This document shows, piece after piece, positions 44,399-57,468 of a stretch of DNA of 64,000 nucleotides (position 1 is the first letter of the stretch; each line of letters starts with the position of its first letter). Origin of the DNA: Notospermus geniculatus. Lineage: Eukaryota; Nemertea; Pilidiophora; Heteronemertea; Lineidae. Under the pieces are notes generated by a model. That model did no database searches. It worked only from the letters and a program-made list of their open reading frames with translations, and had not been told where the DNA came from. A program made the position numbers and the translations under genes. Location: assembly GCA_002633025.1 (NCBI GenBank), contig NMRB01001318.1, forward strand, positions 123,329 to 187,328. The letters are read 5' to 3'.

Positions 44399-46276
44399 TT
44401 GCTAACAGACTTTTCCACGTTGACGTAGCTTGAAGATTGTATCAAGAACCCTCATTATCAACATTACCCAGGGGTACGATATCACTAGGCTTCGAAGAAA
44501 AGAATTTTTACACTTGCTTCTCGAAACGAGACTTTTCGATATGTTTCCATTGATGGTGAGAATTAATTAGATGCATTCGTCAAAGTTAACGAGCTCATTA
44601 TTTCACAGCAATCAGCATCGTGAGTCACATTGTGATAGAGAACTCCTGAGATAATGGCTGGCAATTAAGAGAATTTGAACAACTCGAAGATTTAAACTCT
44701 GTGATAACCAAACCTTGTGATAACCAAACCTTCTGAATTACATAAGTTCAGTTCCTCACCAGTCTGAGTCAGTCGTACCTCACATTACGGGGGATGGCAA
44801 GATCAGAGGCAACGCGGCGCCATGAACAAACACTCCGCCGATTAAAAACTAATTAGAGGCCTTCCCATGGGGCAAGAGGCGTGGCATAAACATGAAATGT
44901 ATCGCCTGTGACGCTCACTTCTTGTTATCTTCTAATGAGTTTGTAATTAAGATAATGAAGTTGGAAGATTAATGTTGGCACGGCCAATCAGGGAATGAGA
45001 TGACTGAGGATGTTTGGGTCCTGCTAATCACCTCAAGTTTTAAACTACTGAAATGAAACGATCAAGAATTTGACACGACATTCATCTGTGCTCGCCGAGT
45101 CGAGAATCTTGATAACACGCAATTTCTCTATCGTTGTGTCAACAGTGGTGGTGTTCAGTCGAGAGAGAGAGAGGCCTCAGGCCACATGTGTGTTTCAGAC
45201 CATAATACATTATGACAACAGACAGCATTAGGTATGTCTCATTGAAGACATCACATGCAGAAGGAACATGGACGCACATTCCAATAGCCAACCGCCTGAA
45301 TGACATCGAGCTTGTCAATTTCATTGTGTTTGTCCGACCCTGCTTTTGTCCTGTCTCACATTCACCAGTGTGGTCACTCAGTAAATCAAGATGTTATCTA
45401 CCGGGTAATGTTTGTCCGACCTTCGCTGGTAAAAATAGAAACCAGGCGCCGGCGGTATGCTATAGTCAGGCGTACAATCAGAGATTAATCCAATTTTGTT
45501 CACCAATGCATGTCTGACTTTTAATTAAGAACCCAAGATACAGGATAGCACAAAATTGACACACAAAATGATATTAAGCAAGAAGTCAATCTCCAGAATT
45601 CACGAATTTTCGACCCCAACCGGGGTCTTTTTCAAGTGGAACTTTACAATCTGAAACTCTAGAAAAGACTCAACTCTTTAATTAAGAACAAGAGTGATCA
45701 GTCATCAAGTGACTTGCCTACAGCCAAAATTGCCAGACTTGAAGTCTGTATTCAGCCCAATACCTTTGTGAAACTGACCACTCGGGGCACAACCTGATGC
45801 CTGGTCACCCATGGATATATCCCAAAATCTGACCAACTTGGCTAAACAGCGCTCAGTGGGCAAAGTCTGAATACTGGTGGCTGACTTCTCAGATGTGGAA
45901 ACCATCGTACTCTGTCAGAATATACTGTTGTGGGTGGAATCTTATATAATATGAAGTGATTGTCAGCCAAACTACAAACTCTCTGTATCCAACCGAACCA
46001 CAACGATTGCAAGTGGAACAGCAGCTGCTGCTGTCTGCATAGAATTTCCAGCACAATACCCATCATACAAAACACAATATGAGTGGTGTTGTCCAACGAG
46101 AAAGAGAAATCTGACGCAGTAAGCTATGCAAGTATCTCCATGGCTGGTCAATAAACGGTCTGCAAGACTTCCTAATAGCCTAACCGAATGCCGCAGGTTG
46201 TGAGGCTATTTACTTGATTGATACAAAGTTTGAGGCAATCACCACGGCGGCTAATACTGGTTACATGTCCCTGTAA

Positions 46277-46747
46277 GGCCATACCAATTTGATTGTTCGT
46301 TTAACGGATTGTTAGGCCGTACATGATGGAGCATGAGGGCGAAAAAAAAGAAAAAAAAATGCAAACCATAAGTTATGTGGTCACACAAGGGTGAGTGTGA
46401 AGGTAAAAAATGAAGTTCTCAGGCCTAAAATCCAAGGATTTGGGGTTTTTAAGGGTAGCATGGCCAAGAGCAGTGATCGCTGGCAATGAATTTATGCCCT
46501 GCCTCTGCTGCTGGCATCTCCTATTCACTTTGACGATGTTTGATGAGTTCACGCCTGTATATTTTTCCCCAAAATGGCGTTTTGAGCATGCAGGCGGTTA
46601 AAAAAACAAAGCCTTCCCGCATGTGCAAAAAAATTTTTTTCGAATTTAGAGCATTTTAAACATGCGGGAGCAAAAAAAATTTTTTTCACTTTTGGGATTT
46701 TGGGCATGAGGGAAATCCGTTAAACGAACAATCAAATTGGTATGGCC
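46277..46747. mobile_element. 471-bp TIR element with TAA target duplication; empty site in copy 2
   Basis: 34-base terminal inverted repeats, 46277-46310 and 46714-46747, beginning GGCCATACCAATTTGATTG and perfectly complementary. TAA flanks both ends (46274-46276, 46748-46750). The paralogous copy reads CCCTGTAATGAAG at 48827-48839 with a single TAA, i.e. the uninserted site. The 3-bp TAA duplication fits PIF/Harbinger-type transposition. No transposase frame, so non-autonomous. The interior has several GCATG(A/C)GGG words in T/A-rich context. Confidence 0.88.
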
Positions 46748-46914
46748 TAATGAAGACAGGGCATGAGGAACAGTGGAAATAACATCAACTCTGGGATGAA
46801 CAACCACACGTTGCCCAAACGATCCCATGTCGTCCCGTAATGCTGGCAGTTCGAGTGTCAGGTCTTCCTAAACCTGGTGATGTTGTGAAGGCTCAAGAGA
46901 GAATATCATCTTCA

Positions 46915-47035
46915 GGTCAGGTTCGTTGGACTTAGAGGCAGTGAATGTATGATTGTTGGTTCGTTGGGCTTGGAGGGAGTGAATGTATGATTGTTGGTTC
47001 GTTGGGCTTGGAGGTAGTGAACGTACGATCCTTTT
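46915..47035. repeat. 39-bp minisatellite (copy 1 array)
   Basis: About three units of GTTGGTTCGTTGGGCTTGGA plus GGGAGTGAATGTATGATT. The paralogous array at 49006..49146 has one more unit. Confidence 0.8.
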
Positions 47036-47859
47036 CTTGGTATTCCAAGGAAAGGTTGGACTGAAGAGTCTAGAATGTATCGTGAGATTGATACAGCAGG
47101 AAGTGGTTCGGCGCGAGGAGACGAGCAACACCAAACTCAGGACATATATTCGAAACTTTCTGCGACAACTCGGAGGCACCATTTGGCAAACAGAACCCAC
47201 ACCATTAGAACAGAGAACAGCTCTTATGAACAGCGCCAGCATGTCCCAGCGGAAGGTTCAAGGAATACTCTAGCATCCTTGGACCATTCATTACTAATGC
47301 ATACCTCTGGCACCCATGCAATACTCAACAAGATTGTATCAACAGGCTAACCATAATTGCAATCATTAGCTTGCCTCGTGTTCCATTAAACGAAGCGCCG
47401 GGTGACGGGAATACCATCAGAGCGATGGTTATGGCCCGACAACAAATAGACACACGATGAGATAGAAGACTACTGCTCGCTGCAGCTGCTGTTCACAACC
47501 AATCAGACTCAGTAACCACCAGCATTTTGTTTCTTTTTTATCACAACTAAAGCTAAAGGAAATCTATTGCTTCCCGACATTATATTGTCACAGCTATGGC
47601 TGGAAACACAGTTGAACACAATCCCTGTATCTGTAGACTTACTTCAAAGACATTTTGCAGCAGTTCTGGCCAAGTGGTTTGGGTGACTTTCTTGACAGCT
47701 CAGCTACGGGGAACGTTCCAACTGCAATGAATCCTAACCCCAACCCTAACCTGAACTCTACTGAGATTAGTTGGGTAAGAAATGAAGGAGAAATAGAGCC
47801 ATACTAGACTCATGATTAACTTTTCAAGACCTCGCAGACTCTCAGAGCTTTATGAACAA

Positions 47860-49965
47860 CAATCAGCATCGTGAGTCACATTGTGATAGAGAACTCCTGA
47901 GATAATGGCTGGCAATTAAGAGAATTTGAACAACTCGAAGATTTAAACTCTGTGATAACCAAACCTTCTGAATTACATATAAGTTCAGTTCCTCGCCAGT
48001 CTGAGTCAGTCCTACCTCACATTACGGGGGACGGCAAGATCAGAGGCAACGCGGCGCCATGAACAAACACTCCGCCGATTAAAAACTAATTAGAGGCCTT
48101 CCCATGGGGCAAGAGGCGTGGCATAAACATGAAATGTATCGCCTGTGACGCTCACTTCTAGTTATCTTCTAATGAGTTTGTAATTAAGATAATGAAGTTG
48201 GAAGATTAATGTTGGCACGGCCAATCAGGGAATGAGATGACTGAGGATGTTTGGGTCCTGCTAATCACCTCAAGTTTTAAACTACTGAAATGAAACGATC
48301 AAGAATTTGACACGACATTCATCTGTGCTCGCCGAGTCAGGATCTTGATAACACGCAATTTCTCTATCGTTGTGTCAACAGTGGTGGTGTTCAGTCGAGA
48401 GAGAGAGAGAGAGAGAGAGGCCACATGTGTGTTTCAGACCATAATACATTACGACAACAGACAGTACTCTGTCAGAATATACTGTTGTGGGTGGAATCTT
48501 ATATAATGTGAAGTGACTGTCAGCCAAACTACAAATTCTCTGTATCCAACCGAACCACAACGATCACAAGTGGAACAGCAGCTGCTGCTGTCTGCATAGA
48601 ATTTCCAGCACAATACCCATCATACAAAACACGATACGAGTCGTGTTGTCCAACGAGAAAGAGAAATCTGACGCAGTAAGCTATGCAAGTATCTCCATGG
48701 CTGGTCAATAAACGGTCTGCAAGACTTCCTAATAGCCTAACCCAATGCCGCAGGTTCTGAGGCTATTTACTTGATTGATACAAAGTTTGAGGCAATCACC
48801 ACGGCGGCTAATACTGGTTACATGTCCCTGTAATGAAGACAGGGCATGAGGAACAGTGGAAATAACATCAACTCTGGGATGAACAACCACACGTTGCCCA
48901 AACGATCCATGTCGTCCCGTAATGCTGGCAGTTCGAGTGTCAGGTCTTCCTAAAGTTGGTGATGTTGTGAAGGCTCAAGAGAGAATATCATCTTCAGGTC
49001 AGGTTCGTTGGACTTAGAGGCAGTGAACGTATGACTGTTGGTTCGTTGGGCTTGGAGGGAGTGAACGTATGACTGTTGGTTCTTTGGGCTTGGAGGGAGT
49101 GAACGTATGACTGTTGGTTCTTTGGGCTTGGAGGTAGTGAACGTACGATCCTTTTCTTGGTATTCCAAGGGAAGATTGGACTGAAGAGTCTAGAATGTAT
49201 CGTGAGATTGATACAGCAGGAAGTGGTTCGGCCCGAGGAGACGAGCAACACCAAACTCAGGACACATATTCGAAACTTTCTGCGACAACTCGGAGGCACC
49301 ATTTGGCAAACAGAACCCACACCATTAGAACAGAGAACAGCTCTCGTGAACAGCGCCAGCATGTCCCAGCGGAAGGTTCAAGGAATACTCTAGCATCCTT
49401 GGACCATTCATTACTAATGCATACCTCTGGCACCCATGCAATACTCAACAAGATTGTATCAACAGGCTAACCATAATTGCAATCATTAGCTTGCCTCGTG
49501 TTCCATTAAATGAAGCGCCGGGTGACGGGAATACCATCAGAACGATGGTTATGGCCCGACAACAAATACATACGAGATAGAAGACTACAGCTCATTGCAG
49601 CTGCTGTTCACAACCAATCAGCCTCAGTAACCATCAGCATTTTGTTTCTTTTTTATCACAACTAATGCTAAAGGAAATCTATTGCTTCCCGACATCATAT
49701 TGTTGTCACAGCTATGGCTGGAAACACAGTTGAACACAATCCCTGTATCTGTAGACTTACTTCAAAGACATTTTGCAGCAGTTCTGGCCAAGTGGTTTGG
49801 GTGACTTTCTTGACAGCTCAGCTACGTTCCAACTGCAATGAATCCTAACCCCAACCCTAACCTGAACTTTACTGAGATTAGTTGGGTAAGAAATGAAGGA
49901 GAAATAGAGCCATACTAGACTCATGATTAACTTTTCAAGACCTCACAGACTCTCAGAGCTTTATG
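47860..49965. repeat. Large tandem duplication, copy 2 (2.1 kb)
   Basis: Direct repeat of 44609..47854 lacking the 682-bp block and the 471-bp TIR element. Retains the GA microsatellite (longer here, near 48398-48420) and the 39-bp minisatellite (one unit more). Short open frames conserved between the copies reflect recent duplication rather than coding constraint. Confidence 0.92.
49006..49146. repeat. 39-bp minisatellite (copy 2 array)
   Basis: Four units on the pattern GACTGTTGGTTCTTTGGGCT then TGGAGGGAGTGAACGTAT. Counterpart of 46915..47035. Confidence 0.8.
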
Positions 49966-51235
49966 GGATCCTTTTTGCTTTAAGATCAATGACCATAAAG
50001 TCTGGCCATATGTATCCCATGCAGCCAATGTCCTGAATCTAATCCCCCGTCGACCAGCCACCGATCGCGTCACCCATCAGGAGATAGAATCATTCAACCA
50101 ATCAATAGAATCCATCCCAGGCGATCAGGGCGGCACTCATGCTGCAGTTTTTATCAACCTCCGGTGGTGAGGGATTTCAGTTTTACTTGCAAAAACGATT
50201 ATTCTCTTCTTGCCATGATCGATACCCTATTGACACCTATCTTTATGGGTAGAGGCAAATCAGTCTATGTTGGCACAAAAATCTTTGTATAGGAGCAATG
50301 TCGATCCATGCGACAGCTTCATCAGCGATGACAGAACTCATGTATTTATGCCAATAGCATTCGTGGTGATTTCTGAATACGTTGCCAGAGCACGATCGGC
50401 AATCGGCTCAAACATCTCAGCTATGAAGATGAGTTCTTTGGCGACGTGATCGTCATGCAGGGCACTGGTCGCTGATCAATTCTTCATTAAGAAGATTGTT
50501 GACAGGAATCTTAGAACAGATGTGTCAGATGAGCGCTTTCTCAAACCTCCAACGCTCAGATATAACAAAAGATATCAAGATAGGGCCACACATGAATGAC
50601 ATTACCGTACGTCATTTTTCTGAAATCCATTTGAGACTGCCACACTAACTTTGAAGAAGCTTTCAGCACAAACAAAGCAAAAAGTTCTACTCCATCCCCG
50701 AGGGATCACTACCACTCATCCAGTTACCAAACACTATCTTTTTTATGACAAAAAGCCACCATACATTTATCCCTTGGCATTTCTGCAGCCTCTCTTCCAC
50801 GATACATCAAGGTTGCAGAATTACTTCCACAGAATTTGCTCCATATTGCAGCAAAAAAATATCCTCTTTCCACCGAACGTAAATCCCTCGTTTACGGTAA
50901 CCTCACGTGATAACATATGAAAGAGAAGATGCCCTGTGAAGCCAAGTCTGCTGATTTCATTTCTTTCTAACTTGATTACACGATCATGTAATTCTTGCCG
51001 ACGTTTCCCAAACAACTCGTTCCACTGGGACTTGTTCTTTTTTTCATCACATGCTGTGAATATCAGAAAGTTCAAAGAGAGGTTTGTAGAGTGATCAGAG
51101 TATCTCTTAATACTGCTTGACTCGCATCCAACTGTGTGCCATTCCCCGAAGTGACACAAGGGAGACTTTCATGACATACTCAACTGTTTGATTGACTGGA
51201 ACCTCTAGAAATCTTGGACTAATTCTCGTGTTGGG

Positions 51236-51520
51236 GAGCCAGGGTGGTGTAGTGGTAGGGTGGTGTAGCGGTCAGATGGTCCCGGGTTCAAATCCCACTG
51301 GGCGTGAGACTTTGGGCAAGTCTCTTTACCTCACTGGCCTCTCTCCACCCAGGTGTACAAATGGGTACCGGTCGGAAATGCTCGGATTGTAGCGCTGAAT
51401 GAGCAGCTCATCTGGGTTCTGCTGAAAGGTTTCAGGATAGACTGGGGTTAAAGTGTAAAGTCGGATGACACCTCTACCGTTGTTGATATCAGACTATTAA
51501 CCTAAGCTTTAACTTTTTTT
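51236..51520 (+). mobile_element. tRNA-derived SINE
   Basis: Pol III A box in GTGGTGTAGTGGTAGGGTGG and B box GGTTCAAATCC at 51285-51295. They are followed by a GAGACTTTGGGCAAGTCTCT / TTACCTC segment, a conserved central domain shared by several animal SINE families, and a tail ending in a T run at 51514-51520. The start of the tRNA region appears to be doubled (GGTGGTGTAG twice). Confidence 0.75.
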
Positions 51521-52710
51521 ATATGATAGATCTGATCAGTAAAAGTAATTGCATTCAGAAAGAAGACACCTCGAATACTCCAGAAAAGATTGTTGATGAT
51601 GTTGGGGATGATAAGGCTCAAGATATGAAAGCCCAGCAACCAACCTGGATTTGTCTCAGCATCTAGCATACTTCCTCTTCCTCACCACAACAACATACAT
51701 CGACGGAGAAAAAACGAAAAATCGCTTTGAGCAGAATTATTTTGAAAGGAAACAACATGAAACAAAATAAGAAAGAAAAAAATTGGATGTTGTTATCGGT
51801 TTCCACATGACAGGTGTTAAATAGGAATTCCATTACCCAGTGGATTACAGCGGGAGGCGGAGAAAAAAGGTTTGTCGGATTTTGTTGGCAGTTGGTTTTT
51901 CTGCCATCGAGGAGGTGGCTACGTTCACATACCATGCCGCCATTGGTGCTGCAGTGGTTTCACTGGGTGAAATGATCTCAAGGAGGGAAGGAAGGTTGGA
52001 ACAAACAATCTACGTGGTATTTTACAGTCAAATATACCGAGCTTACAGGACCTGCAAGGGTTCCCACACACGACGACGACAACCTCATCTCGGAGTTGGA
52101 GGATTTTCGAATAACCAGACTTGTCTCTGCAGTTGGTTTATCAGGGCATTAAAATTTATACCCCAGTACAAAATTGGACCCGATGGTACCACACATGTAA
52201 GATAAGGGAACACGTTGGCAATCTGTCTGATGGTGATGAGGCAAGTGGGAGATACGTGAAATGGACAAGACCGCTAATAGCCGACGACGATGTGATGCTC
52301 CCGTGATAACCCGTTTAGCCAGGCTGACACGTCTGTTATAGGCAGCACTTACGAGAGGGGGAAGACAGTTAGGAGAGAGATGTGGAAGAGGTTTTTATTG
52401 TAATTGATCAGATAGGTATCTGACCAGGAATGGAGCAGGAACCGGCCACAACAAGATCAGACCAGCAACAAGATCACATCAGGCACAGCACCAATAGATA
52501 CCGTTCATAGAATACAGTGGCAGAACAGGTATTACCCCCTTGAAACTTCGGGTACTTGACCTGGTGTCAGAGCATAGCAAGATTGTATTGCACAATAGTC
52601 CTACGTCAACATTTGCAGACTGACCTGACCTGACCTGACGAGAGACGAGCCACGTATCCATCAAGATGCTACCTCACGACTCATGTCTGCGACATGCACG
52701 CAAGTCTTAC

Positions 52711-52799
52711 CTTCATGTAAACATCCTCGACCGCCGACACCTCATAGCGTCTATTCCTCCGCACACTCATTGCGATATTCCAAAAGAAATCACTGCATC
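52711..52799 (-). other. Candidate isolated exon (unidentified)
   Basis: On the minus strand, a pyrimidine-rich acceptor TTTTGTCTGTCTGGTAG precedes, and a strong donor AAG|GTAAGA follows, an 89-base segment open in only one frame; its translation contains SVRRNRRYEVSAVEDVYMK. The segment reads like protein, but I do not recognise it, and no partner exon was found. It could belong to an unidentified minus-strand gene or be chance. Confidence 0.25.
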
Positions 52800-54906
52800 C
52801 TACCAGACAGACAAAATCATGCGACGACGACGGTGAGCTATCGATGTGTCGGAGTTGATCGGCACAGCAGGTAACCATACACTGTCAAGCCCTCGTCAAG
52901 ACTATTGATCTCCCATGCTTGGCTATTGAACACTTCATGGGAAGCTTTGACACAGATGGTCGACTCGGACGGGAATCACAGACCCAATCACATCTGTTTA
53001 TCATCAAACAATACATCGCAAGTCCCGTGATATATGTTGTGTTTTAGTATAGTACTTTCAGAGTTACATGTATTGGAATGGACTGAGAACTCAAAGAACC
53101 GGTAAACACATTACAAAGGCCGTTATAAATCTGATTTATAATTCATACTGCACGTTATTTCATACTGATCTTCACATATTTTGTCACTTCACCTGGCGGA
53201 TAACAGGTGTTAAATTCATAATCGCTCTTAATTCAAACATATAGACAGATGAGTATTTAAAGTGCCAGACAGGGGTCAAACTCAGTTACTGGAATGCTCC
53301 ATAGATTTTATAATGTTGGTGCCAAACACCTGTTTTATTTAAACATTCTTCATTAATTCAATCTGAAATACACCTCATCATAACTGTACATCACCGAGGT
53401 CAGTTGAAGCCACATGACCTAATAAGACCAACACCACATATTGTGTCCTACCAGTCATAATCTTCTCAAAACTTCAGTATTCTTACCTGAAAAGAGAAAG
53501 GAAATGTTTTCTGTGGATGAGAATGAATGCACTTAGGGAATATGGAATAGTTTGAAATAAAGATAACTCTCAAAAGACAAGGTTTGCTCTGAAAGAATAT
53601 CAAATTTGGTATCCGACCAAAGTAAAGGTTCTTTGGGAAATTCAATGGAGATTGGGCTGAAAGCAGAAATAGGCAACTCTATCAAACAGTACATTTCTTC
53701 CAAGCTGAAGAGAATCAGACATTGAAGAGAAACATTGAAGGAGATCAGGGAGGTCACATGTCCCTATACTATAACCCTTCTAGTCTCTGTCCATATCTTC
53801 CATGAACTACATGTCCAGTGAAATCAATTGATCCTGCAGGCACTTGTTGCTGATGAGGAGACAAGCTGGAAAAGTCACTTGGTAACTGCTTGCCATGAAA
53901 AAACTAGAAAAAAAAATCATTCGATGAAGAGGCTTAATAATGGTCTATTAGATCAGGCACGGACGTGCAACTCTAGCAGCCTAGTGACATTACCAGGGAA
54001 AAACAGAACCGATTAGTGCAGCAACGAAACCCGTACTTGGAAATACTAGCCTCATATACATGTCAAAAAACAAGTCGCGCTTGGCAGGTCTGTCAAGGGG
54101 AATTATTGGAGAATGACTAGCATAATGGATCGGGGAGAAATTGCGTCATGAGACGGAGGAAGGAAATGAAATATATGATCGGAGGTAAGGCGCAGGATTC
54201 TGGTGGACAATGGCTATATCCGGCATCAAGATACAGTTGGCGCCCGCCTAGTCTGGGCGACATGATGATTTGCCCGTCCCGAGCTCGGTATATCATGTTG
54301 CCCTCAGCGCATGTTGCGACTGACCATTTTTCGGATTACAGTACCCCCACTGTAATCTAAGGGCAATTTTTGTCGGAAAAATGGGTCAACTGACACATCT
54401 ACAAAGGTCAAAGTGTGTCCTTGCTCAGACAAACCCGCAGCGCTGTCCCCGTCGACCATCAAGCTCAGGAAAGGGATCCCATCCATCATTCATATCTCCC
54501 CCACATCTGTAATTGATAATCAAACATGATTCCGCCACATAAACCAATTGTGTCTCGCCAATCAGGTCCTCACAGGAATCAATAGGAAGGCACGTGTACT
54601 CTATCTGACAATCATAGACTCCTGGGGGAGGAGGCACAGGGATGGGTGGAAAAGGGGCAAGATGACCTGAAAGAGTGTGGACCAATGACTTGTACACATT
54701 CACTAAACCTCTGACTCCTATCACATTTGTATACAATGGTGAGTTAATAGTGAGTTCAGTTCAGCTGGCAGGACAAAAGGCACAAACGAAACAATGGCCA
54801 TTGTGGAAAAGGGACTAAGATTTCGGTGACTGATCAGTAAACACCAACAACTGGAAACTTGTACTTATCCAAGTCACCCCTGACTTCTTTCACTTCTGTT
54901 GACATT

Positions 54907-55024
54907 CGGTCATATGAATAAAGACTAGTAAATGCTTTTACTTGAATTTTGGAACCCAAATGCATTAGACAATGCTGTACAAATCTGAAGTAAAAGCATT
55001 TGCTAGTCTTTATTCATATGGCCC
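54907..55024. mobile_element. Foldback MITE, copy 2 (two-copy family)
   Basis: Same family as 19106..19223: arms of TCATATGAATAAAGACTAG then AAATGCTTTTACTT, inverted at the right as AAGTAAAAGCATTTGCTAGT and CTTTATTCATATG. The loop contains CAATGCTGTACAAA, the complement of the first copy's loop. Confidence 0.8.
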
Positions 55025-55176
55025 ATTGTTGAGGTTGTGGGTTGAGTTTTAGTTCGCTGAAGCGAATCAATGGCACTTTTATACTTGCTGACAGAACTAT
55101 TAGAAATGGAGAGAGATGGTCGTACCTTGTAACAAACACAGCGTGTAATCCAATGTGCTGTGAAGGAGACTTAATA

Positions 55177-55419
55177 CCCCCATCACACTGAGCTAGTTCT
55201 CAGTACGTTCTTGAAAATTTTGCCGAACGGGCTCAAACTGTGTGCGAACGGAGTGGACGTAGTGGCAACGTTTTACAGTCTTTTTACGAACTTCGTGGAT
55301 GGGAAGGGTGCTCCAGTACATCGAAGCATTATTTGGCCAAAGGTACACGTTCTAGCCCGTTTTACGATTTTTTTAGGACGGGGCAGGACGTTTTGAGAAC
55401 GACTTCAGTGTGATGGGGG
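55177..55419. mobile_element. 243-bp TIR element, TA-flanked
   Basis: CCCCCATCACACTGA at the left, complemented by TCAGTGTGATGGGGG at the right, with TA on both sides. The interior holds weaker inverted echoes (GTACGTTCTTGAAAA / TTTTGAGAACGAC). Non-coding. Confidence 0.65.
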
Positions 55420-55949
55420 TATAAAATCCTACTTGATTGTATAGAACTTGACAGAATGAATGAGTTATTCATTGCACTTGAAAATTTAATGTCATTACAC
55501 GACCCCTCTGTCTGCTTGCTAATCATTAAGAGTGTTTTTGGAATGAACCCAACACGATATCGAACCTGGAAGCCAATTTGCGACCAGCAAGAAACCTGAG
55601 GCTCATTCTCAATAAGACGGGGAATTTGAATAGAGAGCCACGTGTCGAATGTAACATAATTAGCCGAGTCGATATGAGGCGATTTGTAATGTAACGCAGT
55701 AGGAAACGAGAGCCCGGGGAAACCCACACGCTTTCTGATACTCATTCTCTCGTGGTGGATTATTCAGAAGAGGAATTTAACCAATAATCTCACAGGTGAC
55801 ACGAGGGCAGCAAGTGCTGTGTCACTGATAGGATCATGCAGTGTATCACACTGGCTGCAGTAACACTGCTCTGTCTCACCTTGAACACGAGTCAGCCCAG
55901 AAGGTTGAGACCGAGAAGAGGGCTAGGACAGGGCTAGGACCAGAATAGA

Positions 55950-56225
55950 ACCTCAAAGAACCTCCAACACCAACATGGCCTCTCGTCTGGTAGGCAGAGA
56001 ACATCACCAAAACCAACATGGTCTCGAGTCTGAGAACCAACACAGCCTCTCGTCTGGTAGGCAGAGAACCTTACCAAGACCACCACGGCCGGCCTCTAGT
56101 CTGGTAGGCAGAGAACCTCACCAACACCACCACGGCCGGCCGAGAACCTCACCAAGACCAAAATGGCCTCTAGACTGGTAGGCAGAGAACCTCACCAAGA
56201 CCAACACAGCCTTGAGTCTGGTAGG
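55950..56225. repeat. Minisatellite, about 45-bp units
   Basis: Five to six units of TCTGGTAGGCAGAGAACCTC followed by ACCAAGACCAACATGGCC and a CT-rich link. Units vary by small deletions. Confidence 0.8.
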
Positions 56226-57468
56226 CTGAAAATGGATTCAGCAGCATATCTCACATTTGAGTGATTGAGTATTGAATTAGCATCGTGAGTGATTGCCTGT
56301 CAATCACCCGTATCTTCATATCATCACAACCACACCAATCATGCCGTCCAATTACCCTGATTCAACATATGTCAGCTCGGGTAAGTCACCAATAATTTTG
56401 TTATCACTGATCAAGATAAAAAGCGATGCATTTCTCAACCACTTCCTCTGCCCGGGGGAGGGATGTACCGGGTTTGAAAGATTGATTCTTATGAATCAAC
56501 GAGGATCAATTTGTTAGATCACTTCGTGAAGGACGGCATTGATTTTTCAAGGAGGCAGCAAAGTGTTGCTGAAACGATCAACATGCTGAATAAAGTGAGG
56601 ATGGCCTGACATCAACTGTTGCCATACACTAGATACACAGATGGATGAGATTAATGTGCCCGGGTACCAACCTAACACCACAAGGCACAAGCTCTACCTC
56701 GGCCATCCTGAAGTAATCAGGTCTTTTTAGGAGTATGAGGATGGCTCCTAGTCGCATCCACAAAGCTTTGTGGGCCGTGACGGAGGAACAGTGCCCTAAG
56801 AAGACCTGATTTCCTCAGGATGTACCTCGGCAGGAACCGGACACTTCTACATTCAGATGGACCACAACAGTCAGATACTGTTAGCTGTAACGTTTTCTGT
56901 TTCTGGTCTGATCTTGAAGCTCTGAACCTTAGGTTACTTTGAAATGTACTGGAGTATCCAAGGACCAACAGCTTATCAGTTTGCTCATGACGACTGTTCA
57001 AATACAACCTGCCATTAGAGTGACAATTTCCGGACACTCCATCCAGTAATGTCGTCAGGTGCACATTGGTTGGGGCAATAAGACAGATCAGGAGAAACAT
57101 ATTGACATAATGTCCAACCATGGCACAATAGTCAGGTCAGGAAATGGACAGTTTGTAATGATTGCTCCTACATCAGGTTATGAATTGACAAGATAAGGGT
57201 ATCGCGATCAATTGGTGCTTTTTTCACTTAATACATTCTGGAACGAACAGAAATGAAAGGCCAACTATTAGGAGAAACTCTACTGATGAATGCAACAAGC
57301 AAATGCAGGAATACCAGCATCTTAACTACAATACAAAGGGTCGTGACATCGCAACGCCCTCTGACGATGTTTCCACCAACGTCTTATGATGTAGCCAATA
57401 CATGAGGGGGGTCAAGGATGGGGAACCAGGAACCACGGGGTAAACCTGCACTCACTGTGCGTACCGGT

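Larger units (their letters stand above)
44609..47854. repeat. Large tandem duplication, copy 1 (3.2 kb)
   Basis: Begins CAATCAGCATCGTGAGTCAC and ends TCTCAGAGCTTTATG. Matches 47860..49965 along its length at high identity, except for two blocks found only here: 45226..45907 (682 bp) and a 471-bp TIR element at 46277..46747. Smaller differences include a 17-bp repeat near 44700-44735, a (GA)n length change near 45160 and one fewer 39-bp minisatellite unit near 46950. No gene recognised in either copy. Confidence 0.92.

Noticed and set aside
46983-47350. Open frames of about 90 codons preserved in both copies of the 3.2 kb duplication (also near 49157..49470)
   Set aside because: Two overlapping frames are equally preserved, and the duplicates differ too little for conservation to mean selection. 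No domain recognised.
47638-47740. Minus-strand exon-like segment reading VKKVTQTTWPELLQNVFE before a GTAAGT donor
   Set aside because: No adequate acceptor for this frame, and a 7-base difference at the 5' side in the second duplicate (near 49750) breaks continuity.
54425-54736. Minus-strand frame with PPIPVPPPPGVYDC and several cysteines
   Set aside because: No recognisable domain, no convincing donor in frame; proline codons come from a short C-rich stretch.
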